Notes under the pieces: model-generated | Database searches by the model: none | Told to the model about the DNA's origin: nothing | The model's input: only the letters and a program-made list of their open reading frames with translations | Program-made: the position numbers and the translations under genes | In this document: positions 8,933 to 17,016 of the stretch, in pieces | Layout of the letters: every line of letters begins with the position of its first letter | How positions within the stretch are numbered: position 1 is the first letter of the stretch | From: Blastococcus sp. TBT05-19 | GTDB taxonomy: Bacteria > Actinomycetota > Actinomycetes > Mycobacteriales > Geodermatophilaceae | Direction: 5' to 3' | DNA: 64,000 nucleotides | Assembly: GCF_003319095.1 (NCBI RefSeq) | Contig: NZ_QOHI01000004.1 | Span: 186,001 to 250,000 of the forward strand

Positions 8933-10507
8933 TCACGCGTCGGACGCGGCCCGCCGGCGCAGCTCGGCCCGCTGCACCTTCGCCGAGGCGGTCATCGGGA
9001 GCTCGTCCACGACGTGCCAGACCCGCGGCACCTTGAACGGGGACAGCCCGTCCCGGCAGAAGCCGGCCAGGTCGGCGGGGTCGGGGTCGACGGCGCCCGC
9101 GGGCACGACGAAGGCGACGACGAGCTCGCCCCAGCGCTCGTCCGGTATCCCGACGACCGCGGCCTGGGCGACGTCGGGGTGCGCGGCCAGCCGTTCCTCG
9201 ACCTCGACCGGTGACACGTTCTCCCCGCCGGTCTTGATCATGTCCTTGAGCCGCCCGACGACCCGGCAGGCGCCGTCGCCGTCCATCTCCGCCAGGTCGC
9301 CGCTGTGCAGCCACCCGTCGGCGTCGATCGCCTCGGCGGTGGCGGCCGGGTCGTCGAGGTACCCCCGGGTGATGCGCGCGCCGCGGATCCACAGCTCGCC
9401 CGGGGTGCCTGGGGGCACGGGCGCCCCGTCCGGACCGGCGATCCGCACGTCGGTCCCCGCCAGCGGGGCGCCCACCGTCTCCCGGCGGATCCGGTCCGGG
9501 TCCGCCGGCGAGGTCTGCAGCACGGCGCCGCAGGTCTCGGTCATCCCGAAGGTGATCGAGAGCCGCGCCCCGAACACCTGCTCGACGCGGTCGACGAAGG
9601 CCGGGGTGACCGTCATGCCGCCGGTGAACAGCACCCGCAGCGCCGACAGGTCGGTGCCGGGCAGGGCGGGGTCGGCCGCGAGCAGGTCGAGCAGGGTGGG
9701 TGCCGCCGACAGCAGGGTGGCCCGGCGGTCGGCCGTCGCGGCGAGCACCGGCCCCGGCGCGAACGGCAGCGCGACGTGCTCGGCCCGGGCCCAGAGCGCG
9801 CCCACGACCCCGAGCACGTTGCCGGCGGTGTGGAACAGCGGCATCGGGTTCACCCAGACGCGTCCGGCATCGGGGCCGAGGCGTTCGGCGAAGGCGCTGC
9901 CGGTGGTGACCATCCCGGCGTGCGTGATCCGCACGCCCTTGGCCCGGCCGGTCGTGCCGGAGGTGAACTGGATCTGCGCGAGGCTCTCCGGGTCGACGAC
10001 CGGCAGCGCCGTGGGCTCGGCGAGCTCGACGGCGTCCCGCCAGTCGTCCCCGCACCGGCGCACGTCGCGCAGCCCGGGCAGCCGCGGGCGGGCCTCCTCC
10101 GCGAGGTCGGCGACCGGGTTCCCCCCGGCGTCGACGGCGGCGTAGACCCGGACCGCCCCCGAGAGCCGGAGGGCGTGCTCGAGCTCCGCCGGGCGGGAGC
10201 GCGGGTTGACCGGCACGAGGGTCATGCCGGCGAGGGCGGTGCCGAGCTGCAGGAGCACCGCCGCCGGCCCGTTGCCCAGGCAGGTGGCGACGCGGGAACC
10301 GGGGGCGAGATCGCGCACGAGCGCCGCCGCGACCCCCCGGGCGTCGGCCAGCAGCCGGGCGGCGGTCCAGGACTCCCCGGTCGCCGGCGTGGTCAGGAGG
10401 AGGTCGTCGGCGCCCTCCCGGGCCGCCCGGTGGAGGACGTCGCCGAGGACGCCCTCCACCGGTGCGGGGTCCGGAGCGGCCAGCAGCTCACTGCGCTCCA
10501 GGGTCAC
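8933..10507 (-). CDS. AMP-forming acyl/aryl-CoA ligase of the first liv operon
   Basis: A 524-residue class I adenylate-forming enzyme. It shows the P-loop IQFTSGTTGRAKGV (about residue 175), the A5 motif ITFGMTETCG (about residue 320), the A7-type HSGDLAEMDGDG and the C-terminal lysine region TASAKVQRAEL. It activates a carboxylic acid to its CoA thioester through an acyl-AMP. Its start lies two bases after the stop of the substrate-binding protein gene, making it the last gene of a liv-type import operon; most simply, it activates the acid that the importer brings in. The acid itself (aromatic, phenylpropanoid or aliphatic) cannot be read from the sequence. Confidence 0.9.
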   Translation of the reverse strand: MTLERSELLAAPDPAPVEGVLGDVLHRAAREGADDLLLTTPATGESWTAARLLADARGVAAALVRDLAPGSRVATCLGNGPAAVLLQLGTALAGMTLVPVNPRSRPAELEHALRLSGAVRVYAAVDAGGNPVADLAEEARPRLPGLRDVRRCGDDWRDAVELAEPTALPVVDPESLAQIQFTSGTTGRAKGVRITHAGMVTTGSAFAERLGPDAGRVWVNPMPLFHTAGNVLGVVGALWARAEHVALPFAPGPVLAATADRRATLLSAAPTLLDLLAADPALPGTDLSALRVLFTGGMTVTPAFVDRVEQVFGARLSITFGMTETCGAVLQTSPADPDRIRRETVGAPLAGTDVRIAGPDGAPVPPGTPGELWIRGARITRGYLDDPAATAEAIDADGWLHSGDLAEMDGDGACRVVGRLKDMIKTGGENVSPVEVEERLAAHPDVAQAAVVGIPDERWGELVVAFVVPAGAVDPDPADLAGFCRDGLSPFKVPRVWHVVDELPMTASAKVQRAELRRRAASDA

Positions 10508-10509
10508 GG

Positions 10510-11760
10510 TCAGCCGAAGGTGTAGCTCTTCGCGCTGGGGCCCTCGAAGGTGTCGAGGAGCTCCAGGCCGGCCTCGGCGGTGTCGCTGACCTTGGTGACG
10601 AAGACGGTGCGGGTCGGGGACTCACCGGGCTGCGTGAAGTCCAGGCCGTCCGGGAAGATGCCCTCCGTGTCGACGTCGTCCGCCGAACCGAGCGCCGTCA
10701 CCACGCCTTCGGGAGTCAGGTCGCCCGCGTCGCACGCGCGCTCGAGCACGTTCTTGAGCAGCTCGGCCTGTCCGTAGGCCAGGGGGACCTCCCAGCCGGT
10801 GGCGCCGTCGGGGTCGGCCTCGGCGTACAGCGCGTTGGCCTCCTGGACGCCCGGCTCGTCGGACGCGTAGGGGGCCACGCTGAGGATGCTGTAGGTGTTG
10901 GCCAGCAGGGCGTCGGCAGCCGGGGTGTTCAGCAGGGCCGGGTTGAACGTCGGGTTCATGCCGACGATCGGGATGTCCGCGCCCTGGGACCCGAGCACTC
11001 CGGCCAGCGAGGCGAGCTGCGTGGGCGCGGCGCCCAGGATGACGGCGGAGGCGCCCTCCTGGACGAGCGCGGACGCCTGCGCCGACAGGTCGGTGGTCGC
11101 GGGCGTGATCTCCTGCGGGATCACCGTGAGACCGCGCTCCTCGGCCGCGTGCTGGGCGCCGGCGAGCGCGTCCGCGCCGTAGTCGCCGACGTAGTACACG
11201 ACGCCGATGGAGCTGCCCTCCTCGATGCCGAGCTCGTCGACGAGGTAGTCGACGGCGTTGGCGCCCTGGATGCTGTAGCTGGCGCCGGGCAGCTGGTTGT
11301 TCGCGTAGCCCAGCGCGGTGCTCGCCCAGCCGACGCCGCCGACGTAGACGCTGTCCTGCTCTGCCAGCGGGAGGACGGCGGCGCTGGTCGGCCCACCGAG
11401 CACCTGCTGCAGCGCGACGATGTCCGAGGACATGCTGCGGTACAGCGAGACGGCCTTCTGCGGGTCGTACGCGTGGTCCTGCACCTGCATCTCGACGTCG
11501 CGGCCGCAGACCCCGCCGTCGGCGTTGACCTGGTCCCAGTACGCCTGGAACTCGGTGACCTGGACGGCGGCTCCGGCGGCGAACGGTCCGGAGAGATCGG
11601 TCAGCACGCCGATGGAGATCGCGGAGTCGGTCACCCCGGTCCCGGTCTCGACGTCGCCCGAACCACCACCACCGGCGGACTCCGGCTCGGTGGTCGAGCA
11701 GGCGGTGACCGCGAACAGGCACGCTGCAGCGGCGACCAGGGCGGGGCGTGTCTTCGTCAT
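10510..11760 (-). CDS. ABC transporter substrate-binding lipoprotein (LivJ/HAAT family)
   Basis: A 416-residue periplasmic-binding-type protein. The N-terminus is a lipoprotein signal (MTKTRPALVAAAACLFAVTACS, lipobox TAC at about residue 20), followed by a glycine/serine linker. The mature part starts IGVLTDLSGPFAAGAAVQ, the family's characteristic first strand, and contains YDPQKAVSLYRSM. Members bind amino acids, amides or aromatic acids. The ATG overlaps the permease stop by four bases. Clustering with a CoA ligase and a PaaX-type regulator points to an organic or aromatic acid ligand rather than leucine; this is inference. Confidence 0.9.
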   Translation of the reverse strand: MTKTRPALVAAAACLFAVTACSTTEPESAGGGGSGDVETGTGVTDSAISIGVLTDLSGPFAAGAAVQVTEFQAYWDQVNADGGVCGRDVEMQVQDHAYDPQKAVSLYRSMSSDIVALQQVLGGPTSAAVLPLAEQDSVYVGGVGWASTALGYANNQLPGASYSIQGANAVDYLVDELGIEEGSSIGVVYYVGDYGADALAGAQHAAEERGLTVIPQEITPATTDLSAQASALVQEGASAVILGAAPTQLASLAGVLGSQGADIPIVGMNPTFNPALLNTPAADALLANTYSILSVAPYASDEPGVQEANALYAEADPDGATGWEVPLAYGQAELLKNVLERACDAGDLTPEGVVTALGSADDVDTEGIFPDGLDFTQPGESPTRTVFVTKVSDTAEAGLELLDTFEGPSAKSYTFG

Positions 11761-12920
11761 CGTGCGGTCTCCTTCGAGATGGCGGGGTGCATGCCGGCCT
11801 GGTGGCCGGGGTCGGTGGGTGGGGCGGGACGGGTGTCGTCCGGAGCGCCGGAGGCGGCGACGGGTCCGCCGCCCCCGAAGCGGCCGCGCAGCCGGCGGAA
11901 GGCTCCGGTCAGGCCGCCGCGCAGGAAGACCAGGACGGCGATGATGGCCAGCCCGTAGAGCAGCCGGGACGCCGTCGCCGGGTCCAGGCCTCCGGAGCCC
12001 GGAGCCGCGAGGAAGGGGATGGCGTCGCTGTACTGCGTCAGGACCAGGGGCAGCGCGGTGACGAAGAGCGCGCCCACCATCGCCCCGCCCACCGACCCGA
12101 GCCCGCCGATCACGATCATGACCAGGAACTCGACCGACACGGTGAGGGTGAAGACGTCGGGGGCCAGCCGCCCGTAGGCCAGGGCCAGCAGCGCTCCCGC
12201 CAGGCCCGCGTAGCCGGAGGAGACGACGAAGGCCGACGCCTTGTGCCGGGCGACGGCGATGCCCATCGCCGCGGCGGCGGTCTCGCTGTCGCGGACGTTC
12301 GCCCAGGCCCGCCCCGTGCGGCTCGACCGGAGGTTGACCCCGAGCCAGCAGGCGAGCAGCGTCAGGACGAGGAACAGGTACCAGAGGCGGTGCAGCCCCT
12401 CGAACTCCACGCCCGCGACGGCGAGGTAGTCGGGGTCGCGGTTGCTGAAGCTGAACCCGCCGAGGGTGAACGGCTCGACCGAGCGCCCGGTGAACCCTCC
12501 GGTCCAGGGCTCCAGGTTGAGCAGCAGGTGCCGCACGACGAAGACCAGGCCCAGGGTGGCGAGCCCGAGGTAGATGCCCCGCAGCCGGCTGGCGACCGGG
12601 GAGAAGGCGAAGCCCACCAGCGCCGTCACCCCGACGGCGACCACGAGCCCGACGACGGCGGGGAGGCCGGCGCCGGCGAGCGTGGGCGTGGACTCCGACG
12701 TCGCCCACACGAAGACGTAGGCACCGATGGCGGCGAACGCCGCGTGGCCGAGGGAGAGCTGGCCGGCCACGCCGACCAGCAGGGTGAGACCGATCGCGCC
12801 GACCATGGCGGCCATCACGAACAGGCCGAGCTGCAGCCAGAAGTCCTCGAGCACCAGCGGGAGCGCCAGGGCGACCAGGAGCAGGACCAGTCCGCCGATC
12901 CGGCGTGGGAGGTCAGACAC
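11757..12920 (-). CDS. Branched-chain-type ABC permease, LivM-like
   Basis: A 387-residue permease of the LivM type: hydrophobic throughout, with the family motif GLTLLVGVAGQLSLGHAAFAAIGAY near residue 45 and the cytoplasmic loop LRSSRTGRAWANVRDSETAAAAMGI (EAA-like coupling loop) near residue 205, followed by GGLGSVGGAMVG. A hydrophilic 45-residue C-terminal tail extends past the last helix. It overlaps LivH by eight bases and the binding-protein gene by four bases, so the whole set is one operon transcribed leftwards. Confidence 0.92.
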   Translation of the reverse strand: MSDLPRRIGGLVLLLVALALPLVLEDFWLQLGLFVMAAMVGAIGLTLLVGVAGQLSLGHAAFAAIGAYVFVWATSESTPTLAGAGLPAVVGLVVAVGVTALVGFAFSPVASRLRGIYLGLATLGLVFVVRHLLLNLEPWTGGFTGRSVEPFTLGGFSFSNRDPDYLAVAGVEFEGLHRLWYLFLVLTLLACWLGVNLRSSRTGRAWANVRDSETAAAAMGIAVARHKASAFVVSSGYAGLAGALLALAYGRLAPDVFTLTVSVEFLVMIVIGGLGSVGGAMVGALFVTALPLVLTQYSDAIPFLAAPGSGGLDPATASRLLYGLAIIAVLVFLRGGLTGAFRRLRGRFGGGGPVAASGAPDDTRPAPPTDPGHQAGMHPAISKETAR

Positions 12921-13803
12921 GGACGGCCTCCTTGCTGCCGAGCAGGCCCTGCGGCCGCACGAGCAGGACGATGATCATCAGGACGTAGGGCACGACGTCG
13001 CCGAAGCCGCTGCCGAGGAAGGTCAGGTGGCTCTCGTAGCCGACGGTCAGCGCCGTGACGAGCCCGACGAGCAGGCCGCCGAGCACGGCTCCCGGAACCG
13101 AGTCGAAGCCACCCAGCACCCACGCGGGGATGGCGAGGAAGGCCGACAGCGCCACCGTCGGCGCGATCCCGGGCGCGGGGAACGAGGTGAGGAAGACCCC
13201 GGCGAGCGCGGCCAGCACCCCGGCCAGGGCCCAGCCCGTGGCGCCGGTGCGGGCGAGCTGGATGCCCATCAGCGACGCCGTCGGCCCGTCGGCCGCCGCG
13301 GCGCGCATGCCGACGCCCATGCGGGTGCGGGCGAAGAGGAACCACAGGCCCGCGAAGACGACGATCGCCAGCACCGCGGCCAGCACGCGGCCGGTGGGCA
13401 GCGCGATGCCGGCGAAGCGGACGGTGTCGGCGCCCCACGGCGCCCCGAGCGGCAGCACCCGGTTGCCGATCCGCCGGGTCAGCTCGGTGAGCAGGAGGAT
13501 GTCCACCCCGAGCATCAGGATGGCCGCGGTACCCGGGTTGGGATCGGCGAGGTTGCGGACGAGGAGCGCGTTGATCAGCACGCCGACCCCGGCCGCCCCG
13601 GCGATGCCCACCAGCACGGCCGGCCAGAAGCCGATCGTCGGCTGGGTGACCGCGACCAGGTAGGCGCCCAGCAGGACCACCGACCCGTGCGCGAAGTTCA
13701 GCACCCCGGTGGAGGTGAACACGATGGCGAAGCCCGCGGCGATGAGGCTCAGGACCAGCCCGAAGGACAGCCCGTTCAGCACCTGGGTGAGGAAGTAGCT
13801 CAT
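12913..13803 (-). CDS. Branched-chain-type ABC permease, LivH-like
   Basis: A 296-residue LivH-type permease starting MSYFLTQVLNGLSFGLVLSLIAAGFAIVF, with the hallmark TGVLNFAHGSVVLLGAY near residue 35 and the coupling region ARTRMGVGMRAAAADGPTASLMGI. It pairs with the LivM-like subunit to form the membrane channel of the importer. Between it and the upstream ATPase gene is a 73-base linker of short GAGCG/GCGAGC repeats (see the separate repeat entry), the only real gap inside this operon. Confidence 0.92.
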   Translation of the reverse strand: MSYFLTQVLNGLSFGLVLSLIAAGFAIVFTSTGVLNFAHGSVVLLGAYLVAVTQPTIGFWPAVLVGIAGAAGVGVLINALLVRNLADPNPGTAAILMLGVDILLLTELTRRIGNRVLPLGAPWGADTVRFAGIALPTGRVLAAVLAIVVFAGLWFLFARTRMGVGMRAAAADGPTASLMGIQLARTGATGWALAGVLAALAGVFLTSFPAPGIAPTVALSAFLAIPAWVLGGFDSVPGAVLGGLLVGLVTALTVGYESHLTFLGSGFGDVVPYVLMIIVLLVRPQGLLGSKEAVRV

Positions 13804-13876
13804 GCCCTGTCTCCCGCTCCGCGCTCGTTCCGCTCCTCGCTCGCAGGGCTCGCTGCGATGCTCGCTCGCCGATCGC
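13804..13876. repeat. Intergenic GAGCG/GCGAGC-rich linker inside the first liv operon
   Basis: On the minus strand the linker between the fused ATPase and LivH is built almost wholly of imperfect GCGAGC, GAGCG and GGAGCG units; the last part (GGAGCGGGAGACAGGGC) also supplies the ribosome site for LivH. It has no open frame of its own. The composition differs from other gaps in this window, where genes of the operon overlap. It may be a copy of a dispersed intergenic element, but only one copy is seen here. Confidence 0.6.
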
Positions 13877-15442
13877 TCATACCGCGGCCGCTCCCAGGTA
13901 GGCGCGGAGCACCTCGGGGTCCCGCTGGACCTCGGCCGGGGTGCCCTCGGCGATCTTCTTGCCGAAGTCGAGGACGGTGACCTGCTCGGCCAGGCCCATG
14001 ACGAAGGGCATGTCGTGCTCGACGAGCAGGATCGACAGGCCGAGGTCGCGGCGGACCTGCCGGATGGTCTCGGCCATCTCCTGCGACTCCCCGTGCGTCA
14101 TGCCGGCGACCGGCTCGTCGAGCAGCAGCAGCGACGGGCGGGCGGCCAGGGCCCGGCCCATCTCGACCCGCTTGCGGTTGCCGTAGGAGAGGCCGTGCAC
14201 GGGGGCCTGCAGCAGCGGGGTCAGCCCGAGCAGCTCGGCGATGTCCCGGACCGTCTCCCGGTGCCGGCGCTCCTCGCGGCGGGCCCCCGGGGTGCGCAGC
14301 GCCCCGGTCAGGACCCCGGAGCGCATCAGCCGGTGCCGGCCCACGAGGAGGTTGTCCTCGACGGTGTCCTCGAGGGCCAGGGAGATGTTCTGGAAGGTCC
14401 GCGCCACCCCCAGCCCGGCGGTCCGGTGGGCGGGGAGGGCGGTCAGCTCCTCGTCGCCGAAGGTCACCCGCCCCTCGGTGGCCCGGTAGGCGCCGCCGAG
14501 CACGTTGATGCAGGTGGACTTGCCGGCCCCGTTCGGGCCGATCAGCGCGTGCACGGTGCCGGGCTCGACGGTGAAGGACACCTCCGACAGGGCGGCGATG
14601 CCGCCGAACCGGACGGTCAGGTTCTCCACGGACAGCCGCGCGGGCGCCTCGGCCGTCGGGATCGCCGGCTCGGTCACGACGACGTCGGCGGGCCGGACGG
14701 GGACCGCCACGCCGAGGTAGCGCTCGCGGACGTCGTCGCTGGCGGCCAGCTCCTCGGCGCTGCCGGAGGCGGTCACGCGGCCGACCTCCAGGACGTAGGC
14801 CCGGTCGGCGACCCGCAGACCCATGACGGCGTTCTGCTCGATGAGCAGCACCGCCGTGCCCTGGGCGTTGATCTGGGTGACGATCTCGCCGATCTGGTCG
14901 ACCAGCAGCGGGGCCAGCCCGAGCGACGGCTCGTCCAGGAGCAGCAGCTCCGGTGAGGTCATCAGGGCCCGGCCCATGGCGAGCATCTGCTGCTGACCAC
15001 CGGAGAGCAGCCCGCCGAGCTGCGAGCGCCGCTCCGCCAGGACGGGGAAGAGGTCGAAGACCCGGTCCCGGGCGGCGTTGCGGCGCTTCGTGTCGCGCAC
15101 GGTGAAGCCACCGGCGCTCAGGTTCTCCTCGACGGTCAGGTCGCGGAAGACCCGCCGTCCCTCCGGCACCTGGACCAGCCCGCGGCGGACGACGGTCGAG
15201 GCGTCGGTGCCGGCCAGGTCCGCGCCCTGGTAGCGGATGGTGCCGCCGGTGACCGCACCCCCGTAGGAGCCGAGCGCGCGGGAGACGGCCCGGAGCAGCG
15301 AGGTCTTGCCGGCACCGTTGGAGCCGAGGACGGCGACGACGGAGCCCGCGTGCACCTCGAGCGAGACGTCCTCGAGCGCCTGGACGGCGCCGTCGTAGGA
15401 GACGTCGAGGTGCTCCACGCTCAGCAGCGGTGATGACGTCAT
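13877..15442 (-). CDS. Fused LivF-LivG ABC ATPase (two nucleotide-binding domains in one chain)
   Basis: A 521-residue protein in which a LivF-type ATPase (residues 1-240) is joined by a roughly 20-residue linker to a LivG-type ATPase (about 262-521). Domain 1 has Walker A GSNGAGKT, signature LSGGQQQ and Walker B LLLLDEPSLGLAP. Domain 2 has GPNGAGKST, the LivG-typical RTFQNISL, signature LSYGNRKRVEMG and LLLLDEPVAGMTH. In most liv systems these are two separate genes; here one chain would supply both sites of the importer. First gene of the operon, with a strong promoter upstream (15508-15536). Confidence 0.93.
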   Translation of the reverse strand: MTSSPLLSVEHLDVSYDGAVQALEDVSLEVHAGSVVAVLGSNGAGKTSLLRAVSRALGSYGGAVTGGTIRYQGADLAGTDASTVVRRGLVQVPEGRRVFRDLTVEENLSAGGFTVRDTKRRNAARDRVFDLFPVLAERRSQLGGLLSGGQQQMLAMGRALMTSPELLLLDEPSLGLAPLLVDQIGEIVTQINAQGTAVLLIEQNAVMGLRVADRAYVLEVGRVTASGSAEELAASDDVRERYLGVAVPVRPADVVVTEPAIPTAEAPARLSVENLTVRFGGIAALSEVSFTVEPGTVHALIGPNGAGKSTCINVLGGAYRATEGRVTFGDEELTALPAHRTAGLGVARTFQNISLALEDTVEDNLLVGRHRLMRSGVLTGALRTPGARREERRHRETVRDIAELLGLTPLLQAPVHGLSYGNRKRVEMGRALAARPSLLLLDEPVAGMTHGESQEMAETIRQVRRDLGLSILLVEHDMPFVMGLAEQVTVLDFGKKIAEGTPAEVQRDPEVLRAYLGAAAV

Positions 15443-15474
15443 CGGCGCCCCTTCCGGCCCGGACGGCAGACCCG

Positions 15475-15491
15475 ACGGGGTGAGACCCCGT
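15475..15491. promoter_or_regulatory. Perfect inverted repeat in the leader of the liv operon, candidate PaaX operator
   Basis: ACGGGGT (15475-15481) and ACCCCGT (15485-15491) are perfect 7-base arms around GAG. The site lies just downstream of the predicted start of transcription of the leftward liv operon and about 110 bases before the divergent PaaX-type gene, a good place for a repressor. The assignment to the PaaX-type protein is inference from position. Confidence 0.45.
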
Positions 15492-15507
15492 GGTCTAGGT
15501 CACGCAG

Positions 15508-15536
15508 AAGCTAGAGTTACGGGCGACGAACGTCAA
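15508..15536 (-). promoter_or_regulatory. Promoter of the first liv / CoA-ligase operon
   Basis: Read on the minus strand: -35 TTGACG (15536-15531), a 17-base spacer, and -10 TAGCTT (15513-15508), which fits the actinobacterial TANNNT rule. This is one of the best primary-sigma promoter matches in the window. It would start transcription near 15500, leaving a leader of about 60 bases before the ATG at 15442. Confidence 0.65.
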
Positions 15537-15602
15537 GGGACTGTCTAACTTCTGTTCCACTGGGCGGCAGCACTGGTATGCACCACGGGAGCAGGGAGGG
15601 CC

Positions 15603-16502
15603 ATGAGCGCACCACCGGCCGTCGAGGACGAGCTCGACGGCGAGATCGACGGCCGGATCGACGGCCGGATCGACGGCGTGGGCGCGGGGACGACGGTCCC
15701 CCACCGGCCCCAGTCGCTGCTGCTGAGCTTCTTCGGCGCACTGGTCCTCGACGCCGGCCTCCCGCCGCTGCCCTCGGTGACCCTGCTGGACCTGCTGGCC
15801 GACCTGGGGGTCACCGAGGCCGCCGCCCGGGCCACCCTGAAGCGGATGACCCAGCGCGGGCTGCTGACCCGCGGCCAGGTGGGCCGGACGGCGGAGTACG
15901 CGCTCACACCCCTGGCCGAGGACGTGCTCCGCGAGGCCGCAGGCCGCGTCGCCTCCCCCACGCCGTTCGAGCACCCCGAGAGCGAGTGGACGCTGCTCAG
16001 CTACTCGGTGCCCGAGAGCCGCCGGGACCTGCGGCACCGGGTGCGCGCCCGGCTGACCTGGGCCGGGTTCGGCGGGCTGCGCGACGGGTTGTGGATCGCC
16101 CCCGGCACCGTCGACGTCGCCACCGTGCTGGGCCGCTCCGACCTGGCCGAGGTGGCCGGCCTGGCCGACGCCTTCGCCGCGCGCGTCCTGCCCGGCACCG
16201 ACGTCGACCGCCTGGTGCACCGGGCGTGGGACGTGCCGGCTGTACGCGCGGCCCACCTGCGGTTCATCGACACCTGGGGCCGCCCGCCGGCGGTTGCCGG
16301 CTCGCTCGCGCAGCTCACGCTGCTGGGGTCGGACTGGCTGGGGCTCCTCCGCACCGACCCGGGGCTCCCCGCCGCGCAGCTGGGCCCGGAGTGGCCCGCC
16401 CCGGCGAGCAGCGCCGTCTACCGGCGGGTGTTCGACGGCCTCGAGCCGGCCGCCCGCGCCGCGCTGGAACGCAGCCTCAGGGCGACCGGCCGCATCGCCT
16501 GA
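15603..16502 (+). CDS. PaaX-family transcriptional regulator
   Basis: A 299-residue PaaX-type repressor: a winged-helix N-terminal domain (VTLLDLLADLGVTEAAARATLKRMTQRGLLTRGQVGRTAEYALT, about residues 58-102) followed by the family's middle and C-terminal domains, including WTLLSYSVPESRRDLRHRVRARLTWAGFGGLRDGLWIAP. PaaX proteins usually respond to aryl-CoA thioesters such as phenylacetyl-CoA. It is divergent from the liv / CoA-ligase operon, whose ligase could make such an effector. The N-terminus has an unusual acidic repeat (DGEIDGRIDGRIDG). The start ATG at 15603 follows GGAGCAGGGAGGGCC. Confidence 0.88.
   Translation: MSAPPAVEDELDGEIDGRIDGRIDGVGAGTTVPHRPQSLLLSFFGALVLDAGLPPLPSVTLLDLLADLGVTEAAARATLKRMTQRGLLTRGQVGRTAEYALTPLAEDVLREAAGRVASPTPFEHPESEWTLLSYSVPESRRDLRHRVRARLTWAGFGGLRDGLWIAPGTVDVATVLGRSDLAEVAGLADAFAARVLPGTDVDRLVHRAWDVPAVRAAHLRFIDTWGRPPAVAGSLAQLTLLGSDWLGLLRTDPGLPAAQLGPEWPAPASSAVYRRVFDGLEPAARAALERSLRATGRIA
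15636..15677 (+). repeat. 12-base tandem repeat coding for (DGxI)n in the PaaX-type regulator
   Basis: Three tandem 12-base units, GACGGC(GAG/CGG)ATC-like, followed by a half unit GACGGC, code for DGEI-DGRI-DGRI-DG at residues 12-25. The second and third units are identical, so copy number could change by slippage without breaking the frame. Confidence 0.75.
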
Positions 16503-16509
16503 GCCGGGT

Positions 16510-16938
16510 TCAGCCGGTGGCGGTCCAGATGCGGGTGAGCATGTCGCGGAGCCGCTCCCGCTCCGCCTCGCCCAGCAGGCTCAGCGGCGTCTCCATGGCG
16601 GCGTCGGCGTCCTCCCGCGCGGTCTCCCGGACGCGGTGGCCCTCCGGGGTGGCGACCACGAGCCGGGTGCGCCGGTCGGCCTCCTGGGCCTGCCGCTCGA
16701 CCAGACCGGCCGCGGTCAGCTCGTCGACCAGGAGCACCACCTGCGACGGGTCCAGCCCCAGCACGGAGGCGAGCTCCCGCTGGCTGATCCCCTCGGCGGC
16801 CTGGCAGGCCAGGGTCAGGACCGAGTACTGGCGCACCCGCAGACCGTGACCGGCCAGCGCGCTGTTCGTCGCCCGGACGACCTGCCCGCTGGCACGGGAG
16901 AGCAGGAATCCCAGGTCGTCGGCCAGGGGCTGGCTCAT
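16510..16938 (-). CDS. MarR-family transcriptional regulator
   Basis: A 142-residue MarR protein. The winged helix-turn-helix is clear: YSVLTLACQAAEGISQRELASVLGLDPSQVVLLVDELTAAGLVER (about residues 40-84), then the wing RQAQEADRRTRLVVATPEGH. MarR proteins usually sense small, often aromatic, acids and repress a divergent operon. The start ATG at 16938 follows GGAGGTGCAC; an in-frame ATG at 16950 is possible. It is divergent from the SDR operon and convergent with the PaaX-type gene, with only seven bases between the two stops. Confidence 0.9.
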   Translation of the reverse strand: MSQPLADDLGFLLSRASGQVVRATNSALAGHGLRVRQYSVLTLACQAAEGISQRELASVLGLDPSQVVLLVDELTAAGLVERQAQEADRRTRLVVATPEGHRVRETAREDADAAMETPLSLLGEAERERLRDMLTRIWTATG

Positions 16939-16951
16939 GTGCACCTCCATC

Positions 16952-16982
16952 GTTGACAACCTCCACGATACCGCCCTACGTT
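16952..16982 (+). promoter_or_regulatory. Promoter of the SDR operon with an overlapping palindrome
   Basis: TTGACA (16953-16958), an 18-base spacer and TACGTT (16977-16982, TANNNT type) form a near-consensus promoter reading toward the SDR gene at 17017. The -35 box sits inside the perfect palindrome GTTGACAAC (16952-16960), a plausible half-operator for the divergent MarR protein. A larger ATCGT/ACGAT inverted pair (16950-16954 and 16965-16969) brackets it. Confidence 0.6.
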
Positions 16983-17016
16983 CGCCCCACCCACCCCCGT
17001 CCGAAGAGGAGCACCC

